Assembly: GCF_019218755.1 (NCBI RefSeq)
Contig: NZ_JAHUWZ010000005.1
Coordinates: forward strand, 186,001 to 250,000
DNA length: 64,000 bases
Direction: 5' to 3'
From: Acidovorax sp. sif1233
GTDB lineage: Bacteria; Pseudomonadota; Gammaproteobacteria; Burkholderiales; Burkholderiaceae_C
Shown here one piece after another: positions 51,654 through 60,062 of this stretch. Position 1 is the stretch's first letter. Each line of letters opens with the position of its first letter. The notes beneath the pieces were generated by a model that was given only the letters and a program-made list of their open reading frames with translations, did not search any database and was not told where the DNA came from. A program made the position numbers and the translations under genes.

Positions 51654-52877
51654 TCAGATCAGGTCGGCCTCCATGCCCGCCGAACGCAGCTTGCCCAGCA
51701 CCTCGTCCACGTGCGCCTTGCTCCTTGTCTGCAGGACCAGCTCGATCTCCACGTTCTGCGCGGCCAGCATGGTGAATGCGCGCTGGTGGTGCACTTCCTC
51801 GATGTTCGCGCCCGCGTCGGCCACGGTGGCGGTGATGCGCGCGAGCACGCCCGGCACGTCGCGCGCGCTGACCTTGATGCGCGCCAGCCGGCCCGAGCGC
51901 ACCATGCCGCGCTCGATGATGGCGGCCAGCAGCAGCGGATCGATGTTGCCCCCCGAGAGCACCAGCCCCACGCGCTTGCCCCTGAAGCGGGCGGGGTGGC
52001 GCACCAGCGCCGCCAGGGCCGCGGCGCCCGCGCCCTCGACCAGCGTCTTCTCGATTTCGAGCAGCATCAGCACGGCCTGCTCGATATCGCCTTCGTCCAC
52101 CAGCACCAGGTCGTCCACCAGGCGCTGCACCACCTCCTGGGTGATCTTGCCCGGGGTGCCCACGGCAATGCCCTCGGCGATGGTCGAGGTGCCCATGGGG
52201 TGCTGCGTGTGCCGCACGGCGTTGACCATCGACGGAAAGCGCGCCGCCTGCACGCCCACGATCTCGATGCCGGGCTTGAGCGCCTTGGCCGCCGTGGCCA
52301 TGCCGGCGATCAGCCCGCCCCCGCCGATGGCGACGACCAGCATGTCCAGATCGGGCTGGGCGGCGAGCATCTCCAGCGCGACCGTGCCCTGGCCCGCGGC
52401 AATGGCTTCGTCGTCGTAGGGGTGCACGAACGTCAGCCCCTGCGCATCGGCCAGCCCGTAGGCGTGGGCCCGGGCTTCTTCGAGCGTGTCGCCGTGCAGC
52501 ACCACCTCGGCGCCGAAGCCGCGGGTGCGCTCCACCTTCACGCCGGGCGTGAAGCGCGGCATCACGATCACCGCGCGCAGGCCCAGGCGCTGCGCGTGGT
52601 AGGCCACGCCCTGGGCATGGTTGCCCGCGCTCATGGCCACCACACCCGGCGTCGTTCCGGGCGCCGCGCCGCGGGCACGTTCCGCGTCGACCAGCAAGGT
52701 GAGCCGGTTGCAGGCGCCCCGCTCCTTGAACGAGGCCGTGAACTGCAGGTTCTCGAACTTGAGGAATACCTGCGCGCCCACGATCTGCGAGAGCGTCTTG
52801 GATTCCACACAGGGGGTGTCCAGCACCTGGCCCTGCAGGCGGGTGGCGGCGTCTCGGATGTCTTGGAGGGTCAGCAT
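51654..52877 (-). CDS. ilvA: Threonine ammonia-lyase
   Basis: 407 residues from MLTLQDIR. Deaminates threonine to 2-oxobutanoate. Lys of ASFKERGACNRL binds PLP; SAGNHAQGVAYHA and the glycine loop VAIGGGGLIAGMA complete the fold. A single ACT-like domain at residues about 330-400 (RIKVSARDVPGVLARITATV) replaces the two of E. coli IlvA, the layout of the TdcB-plus-ACT or short biosynthetic enzymes. It may thus be regulated by an amino acid other than isoleucine. It stands upstream of a terminator-like GGGGCTGAAAACCCC stretch. Confidence 0.93.
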   Translation of the reverse strand: MLTLQDIRDAATRLQGQVLDTPCVESKTLSQIVGAQVFLKFENLQFTASFKERGACNRLTLLVDAERARGAAPGTTPGVVAMSAGNHAQGVAYHAQRLGLRAVIVMPRFTPGVKVERTRGFGAEVVLHGDTLEEARAHAYGLADAQGLTFVHPYDDEAIAAGQGTVALEMLAAQPDLDMLVVAIGGGGLIAGMATAAKALKPGIEIVGVQAARFPSMVNAVRHTQHPMGTSTIAEGIAVGTPGKITQEVVQRLVDDLVLVDEGDIEQAVLMLLEIEKTLVEGAGAAALAALVRHPARFRGKRVGLVLSGGNIDPLLLAAIIERGMVRSGRLARIKVSARDVPGVLARITATVADAGANIEEVHHQRAFTMLAAQNVEIELVLQTRSKAHVDEVLGKLRSAGMEADLI

Positions 52878-52933
52878 GGCGCCATTGTGGCGCAGGCCCG
52901 CGTGCCGCAGGCCCCCCGGCATGGACATGGGAA

Positions 52934-52990
52934 GAAAATGGCCGCCAGCGCTTGAGGGGTAAGCGCTGAATGCTATCAAAATTGAAGCAT
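52934..52990 (-). repeat. Dispersed palindromic repeat, family 1 (copy 11)
   Basis: On the minus strand: CTTCAATTTTGATAGCATTC, AGCGCTTACCCCTCAAGCGC, TGGCGGCCATTTT. A full copy, placed between the norR stop and the start of ilvA. Confidence 0.8.
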
Positions 52991-54556
52991 CTACTTGATG
53001 CCCAGCCTGCGCGCCAGCTTGTGCAGGTTGCTCGCGTCCACCTCCAGCGCACGCGCCGCCTGGGCCCAGTTGCCCTGGTGGCGCGCCAGGGCCTGCGTGA
53101 TGGCGTGCCGCTGGCAGGCATCCACGGCGTCGCGCAGCGGGCCTTCGGCGGTGGTGGGGGTGGGCGGCGTGGTGGCCACAGCGGGGGCACCGGCATCCAG
53201 GGGGGCGTGGGCCACGCTGGCGGCGTTGGCGTCCAGGTCGAGCAGCGCGGGCTCCAGCGTCACGATGTCCGCGCGGCTCACGCCCCGGCTCAGGGCCTTG
53301 AGCGCCGCGCGGCTGACCACGTGCTCCAGCTCGCGGATGTTGCCGGGCCAGGGGTAGCGGCGCAGGGCGTCCTGTGCGCTGGCCGACAGCCGCAGGCTGC
53401 GCAGGCCCAGGCGCGCGCGGTTCAGTTCCAGAAAACGGCCCGCCAGCAGCAGCACATCGTTGCCCCGTTCGCGCAGCGGCGGGATGGGCACGGGGTACAC
53501 CGACAGCCGGTGGTACAGGTCGGCGCGGAAGGCGCCGTCGCGCACCTGCTCGCGCAGGTTGCGGTTGGTGGCGGCGATCACGCGCACGTCCACGCGGCGC
53601 GGGCGGTCGGCGCCCAGGCGCTGGATCTCGCCGTTCTGCAGCGTGCGCAGCAGCTTGGCCTGCACGGCCAGCGGCAGCTCGCCCACCTCATCCAGGAACA
53701 GCGTGCCGCCCTCGGCGGCCTCGAAGCGCCCGGGCCGATCGGCCACTGCGCCGGAGAACGCGCCGCGCACATGCCCAAACAGCTCGCTCTCGGCCAGCGA
53801 TTCGGGCAGCGCCGCGCAGTTCACGTGCACCAGCGGGCGGGCAGCGCGGGTGGACTGGCGGTGCAGCAGGCGCGCGAACAGCTCCTTGCCCACGCCGGTT
53901 TCGCCCAGCAGCAGCACCGGCAGGTCCGAGCCCGCCACTACCTCCAGCTCGTGCAGCAGGCGCAGCAGGGGCTCGCTCTGGCCGACGATCTCCATGTCGC
54001 CATCGCCCGCGCGGGTGGTGCGCTCGTCGTCGGCGCTGCGGGTGTGGGGGGCGCTGCGCAGCGCCTGCACCTCGCGCTCCAGCCGCGAGATGCGCACGGC
54101 CGCCTCCACCAGCACCTTGCAGTCGGCCAGCGCGGCGCGTGCGGCCTCGCCAAAGGTGCCGGTCTGCAGCGCGTCGAGCGTCAGCACGCCCCAGGGCTGG
54201 CCGTCCACCCACAGGCTCACGCCCATGCAGTCGTGCACGGGCAGGGGCTCGCCCACCAGGGTGTCGAGCAGGCCGTCGTAGGGGTCGGGCAGGGCGCTGT
54301 CGTGGTCGAAACAGGTCACCTCGCGCCGCGCCAGGATGGCGGCGAGCCGGGGGTGCTGGCTGACCACGAAGCGCCGGCCCAGCGCCTCGCGCACCAGGCC
54401 CTCCACGGCCACGGGGCGCAGGTGGTCTTCCTCCAGCTGCAGCAGGGCCACGGCCCCGCAGTGAAAGCGCGTGCGCAGGTGGTCCGCCAGCCGCTGCAGG
54501 CGCACGGCCTGGGGCAGATCGGTGGCCAGGTCGGCGAGCAGGGGGCTATGGTCCAT
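52991..54556 (-). CDS. norR: NorR, nitric oxide-responsive sigma-54 activator
   Basis: 521 residues. Senses nitric oxide through a non-haem iron in the N-terminal GAF domain (residues 1-170) and activates sigma-54 promoters. The AAA+ domain (about 195-425) has VLLLGETGVGKELFARLLH (Walker A), GAFSGAVADRPGRFE (GAFTGA loop with Ser for Thr) and LFLDEVGELPL (Walker B). The C-terminal Fis-type helix-turn-helix reads ITQALARHQGNWAQAARALE. It is divergent from norB with three typical binding sites between them, the first directly upstream of its own start. Confidence 0.95.
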   Translation of the reverse strand: MDHSPLLADLATDLPQAVRLQRLADHLRTRFHCGAVALLQLEEDHLRPVAVEGLVREALGRRFVVSQHPRLAAILARREVTCFDHDSALPDPYDGLLDTLVGEPLPVHDCMGVSLWVDGQPWGVLTLDALQTGTFGEAARAALADCKVLVEAAVRISRLEREVQALRSAPHTRSADDERTTRAGDGDMEIVGQSEPLLRLLHELEVVAGSDLPVLLLGETGVGKELFARLLHRQSTRAARPLVHVNCAALPESLAESELFGHVRGAFSGAVADRPGRFEAAEGGTLFLDEVGELPLAVQAKLLRTLQNGEIQRLGADRPRRVDVRVIAATNRNLREQVRDGAFRADLYHRLSVYPVPIPPLRERGNDVLLLAGRFLELNRARLGLRSLRLSASAQDALRRYPWPGNIRELEHVVSRAALKALSRGVSRADIVTLEPALLDLDANAASVAHAPLDAGAPAVATTPPTPTTAEGPLRDAVDACQRHAITQALARHQGNWAQAARALEVDASNLHKLARRLGIK

Positions 54557-54614
54557 GGTGATATTTACCTTTGATGGGTGAATTAAACCCTATCCATGGA
54601 TGGTCAAAAAGACC
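54557..54614. promoter_or_regulatory. Three NorR binding sites (GGT-N7-ACC)
   Basis: GGTGATATTTACC (54557-54569), GGTGAATTAAACC (54577-54589) and GGTCAAAAAGACC (54602-54614). All fit the GGT-N7-ACC core described for Ralstonia NorR, with start-to-start spacing of 20 and 25 bases. Three sites is also the number used by NorR elsewhere. The first abuts the norR start codon, which suggests autoregulation. Confidence 0.88.
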
Positions 54615-54654
54615 ATGACTGCTGCAAGTGGTTGATTTGATGGGCCTGCAGCCC

Positions 54655-54670
54655 TGGCCCGGCGCTTGCG
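54655..54670 (+). promoter_or_regulatory. Sigma-54 (-24/-12) promoter of norB
   Basis: TGGCCCGGCGCTTGCG carries the invariant GG and GC at the right spacing (consensus TGGCACG-N4-TTGC). It lies 41 bases after the last NorR site and about 125 bases before norB. Confidence 0.85.
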
Positions 54671-54794
54671 ATGTGGACAGTGACACCGATTCACTCGTTC
54701 CGGAAAGCCATGACCACAAGACCCCGACCCCATGCCGCCAGCGCACGCTGGCGCCGCCCCGTTGTTGTTGTTCTGTTGAAGCAGGAGGCCCGCC

Positions 54795-57080
54795 ATGGGT
54801 AACTACCGCAAGCTCTGGTTCACGCTGATCGGCGTGCTCATCGTCACCTTCAGCCTGCTGGGCTACTACGGCGCCGAGGTCTACCGCACCGCGCCGCCCA
54901 TTCCCGCCAGGATCGCCACGGCCGGGGGTGAAGTGCTTTTCACCCACGACAGCATTCTCGACGGCCAGACCGCGTGGCAATCGGTGGGCGGCATGCAGCT
55001 GGGTTCCATCTGGGGCCACGGCGCCTACCAGGCACCCGACTGGACGGCCGACTGGCTGCACCGCGAGCTGCTCCACTGGCTTGACGTCGCCGCCGAGCGT
55101 GCGCACGGCAAGCCCTTTGCCGAGCTCGACGCCGCCGCCCAGGCCGTGCTGCGCGACCGCATGAAGACCGAGTACCGCACCAACACCTACCACCCCGAGA
55201 CGGGCGTGGCCACGGTGTCTTCGGTGCGTGCGGATGCCATTGCGATGACCGCGCTGTACTACGACCAGCTTTTCAGCGACGTGCCCGCGCTGCACAAGAC
55301 CCGCGAGCACTTCGCCATGAAGGAGAACACCCTGCCCAGCGCCGAGCGGCGCGCGCAGATGACGGGTTTCTTCTTCTGGACGGCCTGGGCCGCCGCCACC
55401 GAGCGCCCCGGCACCACGGCGACGTACACCAACAACTGGCCCCACGAGCCGCTGATCGGCAACAAGCCCACGGCCGAGAACATGGTCTGGTCCGTGATGA
55501 GCGTGGTCGTGGTGATGGCGGGCGTGGGCTTCCTCGTGTGGGGCTGGTCCTTCCTGCGCAAGCACGACGAGGTGGAGCCCACGCCACCCCAGCATGACCC
55601 GCTCTCGCGCGTGCCGCTCACGCCGTCGCAGCGCGGGCTGGGCAAGTATTTGTTCCTCATCGTGGCGCTGTTCAGCTTCCAGGTGCTGCTGGGCGGCTTC
55701 ACGGCCCACTACACGGTGGAAGGCCAGCAGTTCTACGGCATCAACGTGTCGCAGTGGTTCCCGTATTCGCTGGTGCGCACCTGGCACATCCAGAGCGCGC
55801 TGTTCTGGATCGCCACGGGCTTCCTGGCGGCGGGGCTGTTCCTCGCGCCGCTCATCAATGGGGGCAAGGACCCGGCTTACCAGAAGCTGGGCGTGGACAT
55901 CCTGTTCTGGGCGCTGGTCGTGGTGGTGGTGGGCTCGTTCACGGGCAACTACCTGGCCATCGCGCAGGTCATGCCGCCCGAGTGGAACTTCTGGCTGGGC
56001 CACCAGGGCTATGAATACGTGGACCTGGGCCGCCTGTGGCAGATCGGCAAGTTCACCGGCATCGCCTTCTGGCTGGTGCTCATGCTGCGCGGCATCGTGC
56101 CGGCGCTGCGCACCCCCGGTGGCGACAAGAACCTGCTGGCGCTGCTGACGGCGTCGGTGGTGGCCATCGGCCTGTTCTACGGCGCGGGCTTCTTCTACGG
56201 CGAACGCACCCACCTGTCGGTGATGGAGTACTGGCGCTGGTGGGTGGTGCACCTGTGGGTTGAGGGCTTCTTCGAAGTCTTCGCCACCACGGCGCTCGCC
56301 TTCATCTTCTCGACGCTGGGGCTGGTGTCGGTGCGCATGGCCACCACGGCCAGCCTGGCCTCGGCCTCGCTGTTCATGCTGGGCGGCGTGCCCGGTACTT
56401 TCCACCACCTGTACTTTGCAGGCACCACCACGCCGGTGATGGCGGTGGGCGCAGCCTTCAGCGCGCTCGAAGTGGTGCCGCTGGTCGTGCTGGGCCACGA
56501 GGCCTGGGAACACTGGCGCCTGCAGCACCGCACGCCCTGGATGGCCCGCCTGCGCTGGCCGCTGATGTGCTTCGTGGCCGTGGCCTTCTGGAACATGCTG
56601 GGCGCGGGTGTCTTCGGCTTCATGATCAACCCGCCCATCTCGCTGTACTACGTGCAGGGCCTGAACACCACGCCGGTGCATGCCCACGCCGCGCTGTTCG
56701 GGGTGTATGGCTTCCTGGCGCTGGGCTTCACGCTGCTGGTGCTGCGCTACATCCGGCCGCAGCTGGTGTTCAGCGAGCGGCTCATGAAGACGGGCTTCTG
56801 GTGGCTCAACGCCGGCCTGGTGCTGATGATCGCCACCAGCCTGTTCCCCATTGCCCTGTTCCAGTTCCATGCCAGCGTGAGCGAAGGCCTGTGGTACGCC
56901 CGGGGCGAGGCCTTCATGCAGCAGCCCTTCATCCAGACGCTGCGCTGGGTGCGCACCTTCGGCGACGTGGTCTTCATCGTCGGCGCGCTGGCCATGGCCT
57001 GGCAGGTGGTGAGCGGTGTGTTCGGTTCGCGGGCCCCGGCCGCTTCCACGGGGGCCTACCTGGCACAGGCCCGCCGCTGA
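54795..57080 (+). CDS. norB: Quinol-dependent nitric oxide reductase (qNor)
   Basis: 761 residues. Reduces two NO to N2O with electrons from quinol in the inner membrane. The N-terminal extension with a periplasmic part (residues about 30-220, HDSILDGQTAWQSVGGMQLG, IWGHGAYQAPDWTADWLHRE) marks the single-subunit qNor type, not cytochrome c-dependent NorBC. Haem and FeB ligands lie in HLWVEGFFEVFATTALAFIF, GTFHHLYFAGTT and TPVHAHAALFGVYGFL. GCAGGAGG before the ATG. Controlled by NorR and sigma-54. No nirS/K or nosZ is near, so detoxification is the likely role. Confidence 0.96.
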   Translation: MGNYRKLWFTLIGVLIVTFSLLGYYGAEVYRTAPPIPARIATAGGEVLFTHDSILDGQTAWQSVGGMQLGSIWGHGAYQAPDWTADWLHRELLHWLDVAAERAHGKPFAELDAAAQAVLRDRMKTEYRTNTYHPETGVATVSSVRADAIAMTALYYDQLFSDVPALHKTREHFAMKENTLPSAERRAQMTGFFFWTAWAAATERPGTTATYTNNWPHEPLIGNKPTAENMVWSVMSVVVVMAGVGFLVWGWSFLRKHDEVEPTPPQHDPLSRVPLTPSQRGLGKYLFLIVALFSFQVLLGGFTAHYTVEGQQFYGINVSQWFPYSLVRTWHIQSALFWIATGFLAAGLFLAPLINGGKDPAYQKLGVDILFWALVVVVVGSFTGNYLAIAQVMPPEWNFWLGHQGYEYVDLGRLWQIGKFTGIAFWLVLMLRGIVPALRTPGGDKNLLALLTASVVAIGLFYGAGFFYGERTHLSVMEYWRWWVVHLWVEGFFEVFATTALAFIFSTLGLVSVRMATTASLASASLFMLGGVPGTFHHLYFAGTTTPVMAVGAAFSALEVVPLVVLGHEAWEHWRLQHRTPWMARLRWPLMCFVAVAFWNMLGAGVFGFMINPPISLYYVQGLNTTPVHAHAALFGVYGFLALGFTLLVLRYIRPQLVFSERLMKTGFWWLNAGLVLMIATSLFPIALFQFHASVSEGLWYARGEAFMQQPFIQTLRWVRTFGDVVFIVGALAMAWQVVSGVFGSRAPAASTGAYLAQARR

Positions 57081-57151
57081 AATGCACCGTGCGCGGCGGC
57101 TGCCACAAGCGGCCACCGCGCTCACACACCGTTTGCCCACAAGGACTGACC

Positions 57152-57580
57152 ATGAACCTCGACAAATTCAAGCACCAGCACACCGACATCCTGCGCAGCA
57201 TCGCCACCTTGCGCGCCCTGGCCCACGCGGGCGTGCAGGCCAACGCCACGGCCATCGCGCAGGGCATCGTGGCGATGAGCGGCACCATCAAGCTGCATCT
57301 GGCCGTGGAAGACCAGGTGCTGTACCCCGCACTGCAGCGCGGTGGCAACGCCGAACTGGCGCGCCTGGGCCGCCAGTACCAGAGCGAGATGGCCTCGATT
57401 GCCAGCGCCTACGACGCCTTTGCGCGCCGCTGGAACACGGCCGAGGCCGTGCGCCGCGATGCGCAGGGCTTTCGGGACGAGGCCAACGTGGTGCTGCGCC
57501 GGGTGTTCGAGCGCATGCAGCGCGAAGACCATGACTTTTATCCGCGCATCGAGGAGGAAGAAACCGCCGCCTGCCATTGA
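57152..57580 (+). CDS. Hemerythrin-like HHE domain protein
   Basis: 142 residues, mainly helical. HQHTDILRSIATLRALA (residues 8-24) and KLHLAVEDQVLYPAL (H-x3-E-x4 pattern at about 46-60) and REDHDFYPRIEEEE near the end supply the His and Glu ligands of a diiron site. It is 71 bases after norB and probably co-transcribed with it, so a part in NO scavenging or iron-centre repair (as for YtfE/DnrN) is likely. The N-terminal ScdA domain of YtfE is missing. Confidence 0.87.
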   Translation: MNLDKFKHQHTDILRSIATLRALAHAGVQANATAIAQGIVAMSGTIKLHLAVEDQVLYPALQRGGNAELARLGRQYQSEMASIASAYDAFARRWNTAEAVRRDAQGFRDEANVVLRRVFERMQREDHDFYPRIEEEETAACH

Positions 57581-57738
57581 GCGCCCACGCGAGCGCAGCC
57601 CGGCCGCAGCAGTGGAGCCCCTGCAGCCCCTAGCCCCCAAGAAAAACACCCACCTTTTCCACGCACACCTCTTGTGCTCCAGCGTGCCATCACACGCACC
57701 CCCATCCATCGGTAGGGCCTGACGGCACCTTCCTTTCG

Positions 57739-57765
57739 CCGGCCTTTGTGCCGGCATTTTTTTTA
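57739..57765 (+). terminator. Rho-independent terminator after the norB unit
   Basis: GCCGGC-CTTTGT-GCCGGC followed by eight T. Separates the norB/hemerythrin transcript from nrdD. Confidence 0.88.
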
Positions 57766-57784
57766 CCCCTGCTTACCGCCTCGA

Positions 57785-57798
57785 TTGTGTTGGGTCAA
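57785..57798 (+). promoter_or_regulatory. FNR/Anr-like site upstream of nrdD
   Basis: TTGTGTTGGGTCAA keeps the outer TTG-N8-CAA of the FNR consensus TTGAT-N4-ATCAA. It overlaps the first NrdR box by two bases. Confidence 0.45.
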
Positions 57799-57844
57799 AC
57801 TACCTATAGTGTTTGGTGGGTATCGTGGACACCATAGGTAGTGT
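57797..57844 (+). promoter_or_regulatory. Tandem NrdR boxes upstream of nrdD
   Basis: AAACTACCTATAGTGT (57797-57812) and ACACCATAGGTAGTGT (57829-57844) match the 16-base NrdR box (acaCwAtATaTwGwgt). They are 32 bases apart start to start, the three-turn spacing required by this ATP/dATP-sensing repressor. Confidence 0.85.
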
Positions 57845-57875
57845 TTTTAACCCGTTCCACAGATTGGTCGAACCC

Positions 57876-59894
57876 ATGGCGTCCACCCTTGCCACCTTGC
57901 CCCGCGATGTTGTGTTGCGCAGCGGCCAGCGCGTTCCTTTTGACGCCGAACGCATCCGCGCAGCGCTGGCCAGCGCGGGCCAGGCCTCGGGTGAATATGG
58001 CGCCGACGAAGCGGCGTTGCTCACCGCCCAGGTCACCAAGGTGCTGATCCACCGCTTCCATGGCGAGGCACCCACCATCGAGCAGATCCAGGACGTGGCC
58101 GAGCAGACGCTGATCGCCGCCAACCACCTGGCGACCGCGCGCGCCTACATCGTCTACCGCGAGCAGCACGCCCAGCTCCGCGCCGACCGGCAGACGCTGG
58201 TCGATGTGGAAAGCTCCATCAACGAATACCTCACGCGCGCCGACTGGCGCGTGAACGCCAACGCCAACCAGGGTTACTCGCTGGGCGGGCTGATCCTGAA
58301 CGTGGCGGGCAAGGTCACGGCCAACTACTGGCTGTCGCACGTCTACACGCCTGAGATCGGCGAGGCGCACAGGAGCGGCGACCTGCACATCCACGACCTC
58401 GACATGCTCAGCGGCTACTGCGCGGGCTGGTCGCTGCGCACGCTGCTGCACGAGGGGCTCAACGGCGTGCCGGGCAAGGTGGAGGCGGGGCCGCCCAAGC
58501 ACATGAGTTCGGCCGTGGGGCAGATCGTGAACTTCCTGGGCACGCTGCAAAACGAGTGGGCGGGCGCGCAGGCGTTCTCGTCGTTCGACACCTACATGGC
58601 GCCCTTTGTGCGCATTGATGCCATGGACTACGCCGCCGTGCGCCAGTGCATCCAGGAGCTGGTCTACAACCTCAACGTGCCCTCGCGCTGGGGCACGCAA
58701 ACGCCGTTCACCAACCTCACCTTCGACTGGACCTGCCCCGAGGACCTGCGCGAGCAGGTGCCCGTGATCGCTGGCGTGGAAATGCCGTTCAGCTACGGCG
58801 AGCTGCAAGCCGAGATGGACCTCATCAACCGCGCCTACATCGACGTGATGACCACGGGCGATGCCAAGGGCCGGGTGTTCACCTTCCCCATCCCCACGTA
58901 CAACATCACCAAGGATTTTCCGTGGGAGAGCGAGAACGCGCAGCGGCTGTTCGAGATGACGGCCAAGTACGGTCTGCCGTACTTCCAGAACTTCATCAAC
59001 TCCGAGCTGGAGCCCAACATGGTGCGCTCCATGTGCTGCCGCCTGCAACTCGATTTGCGTGAACTGCTCAAGCGCGGCAACGGCCTGTTCGGCAGCGCCG
59101 AGCAGACGGGCAGCCTGGGCGTGGTCACCATCAACTGCGCGCGCCTGGGCTACCAGCATGCGGGCGATGAGGCGGGCCTGTTCGCCGCGCTCGACCGCCT
59201 GCTGGAACTGGGCAAACAAAGCCTGGAGACCAAACGCAAGCTCATCCAGCGCCTGATGGACCAGGGCCTGTTCCCCTACACCAAGCGCTACCTGGGCACC
59301 TTGCGCAACCACTTTTCCACGCTGGGCGTGAACGGCATCAACGAGATGGTGCGCAACTTCACGGCGGACCGGCACGACATCACCAGCGAATGGGGCCACG
59401 CGTTTGCCGTGCGCCTGCTCGACCACGTGCGCGAGCGCATGACCGCCTTCCAGGAAGAAACCGGCCACCTCTACAACCTGGAGGCCACGCCCGCCGAAGG
59501 CACCACCTACCGCTTCGCCAAGGAAGACAAAAAGCGCTGGCCCGCCATCCTGCAGGCGGGCACGGCCGAGCAGCCCTACTACACCAACTCCTCGCAGCTG
59601 CCCGTGGGCTTCACCGACGACCCGTTCGAGGCCCTGATGCGGCAGGAGGCGCTGCAATCCAAATACACCGGCGGCACCGTGCTGCACCTGTACATGGGCG
59701 AGCGCTTGTCCAGCGGCGCGGCCTGCCGCGATCTAGTGCGGCGCGCGCTCACGCGCTTTCGCCTGCCCTACATCACGGTCACGCCCACGTTCTCGATCTG
59801 CCCCACCCACGGCTACCTGGCGGGCGAGCACCCGTTTTGCCCGCGCTGCGACGAAGAGCGGCTGGACGCAAAGCGGCGGCGTCTGGTCGCCTAG
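57876..59894 (+). CDS. nrdD: Anaerobic ribonucleoside-triphosphate reductase, large part without glycyl-radical motif
   Basis: 672 residues from MASTLATLPRD. Reduces ribonucleotides to deoxyribonucleotides without oxygen. N-terminal ATP-cone at residues 9-100 (VVLRSGQRVPFDAERIRAAL), then the ten-stranded barrel (NVAGKVTANYWLSHVYTPEI, DLHIHDLDMLSGYCAGWSL, FDTYMAPF, SMCCRLQLDLREL). The zinc site is at the very end: PTFSICPTHGYLAGEHPFCPRC, about 15 residues before the stop. The conserved RVxGY glycyl-radical motif that normally follows is absent here and is encoded by the next small gene. A TTG at 57813 is in frame but lies inside the NrdR boxes. Confidence 0.94.
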   Translation: MASTLATLPRDVVLRSGQRVPFDAERIRAALASAGQASGEYGADEAALLTAQVTKVLIHRFHGEAPTIEQIQDVAEQTLIAANHLATARAYIVYREQHAQLRADRQTLVDVESSINEYLTRADWRVNANANQGYSLGGLILNVAGKVTANYWLSHVYTPEIGEAHRSGDLHIHDLDMLSGYCAGWSLRTLLHEGLNGVPGKVEAGPPKHMSSAVGQIVNFLGTLQNEWAGAQAFSSFDTYMAPFVRIDAMDYAAVRQCIQELVYNLNVPSRWGTQTPFTNLTFDWTCPEDLREQVPVIAGVEMPFSYGELQAEMDLINRAYIDVMTTGDAKGRVFTFPIPTYNITKDFPWESENAQRLFEMTAKYGLPYFQNFINSELEPNMVRSMCCRLQLDLRELLKRGNGLFGSAEQTGSLGVVTINCARLGYQHAGDEAGLFAALDRLLELGKQSLETKRKLIQRLMDQGLFPYTKRYLGTLRNHFSTLGVNGINEMVRNFTADRHDITSEWGHAFAVRLLDHVRERMTAFQEETGHLYNLEATPAEGTTYRFAKEDKKRWPAILQAGTAEQPYYTNSSQLPVGFTDDPFEALMRQEALQSKYTGGTVLHLYMGERLSSGAACRDLVRRALTRFRLPYITVTPTFSICPTHGYLAGEHPFCPRCDEERLDAKRRRLVA

Positions 59895-60056
59895 TGTGGT
59901 GCTGCACGCTATCCGGCACTTAAAACCGCGTCTTTTCGGCCAGGGCTGCGTTGCAAATCCGCGCGATACCTACGGGTATCGCTGTGGTTTGCGCCTTGCC
60001 CTGACCAAAAATCCATCGGTTTTAAATGTGCCGTCAAGCATGCAACACCACACTAG
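59891..60056. repeat. 166-bp near-perfect palindrome (MITE-like) at the nrdD stop codon
   Basis: CTAGTGTGGTGCTGCACGCT at the left and AGCATGCAACACCACACTAG at the right are inverted copies with two mismatches. The complementarity continues inward (TTAAAACCG/CGGTTTTAA, GGCCAGGGC/GCCCTGACC, AAATCCGCGCGATACC/GGTATCGCTGTGGTTT) to the centre at about 59972. The whole forms one long hairpin. The TAG of the left CTAG is the nrdD stop codon. No coding capacity. A CTAG at each end could be a target duplication. Confidence 0.85.
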
Positions 60057-60062
60057 ATTTTG

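Noticed and set aside
57813..57875. TTG start giving nrdD 21 extra residues
   Set aside because: The segment is made of the NrdR boxes and promoter, and has no ribosome site; the ATG at 57876 starts the ATP-cone correctly.
59891..60056. Insertion of the long palindrome as the direct cause of the nrdD split
   Set aside because: If CTAG is the duplicated target, excision leaves the TAG stop in place, and the small gene has its own ribosome site and is in another frame. The cause is therefore left open.
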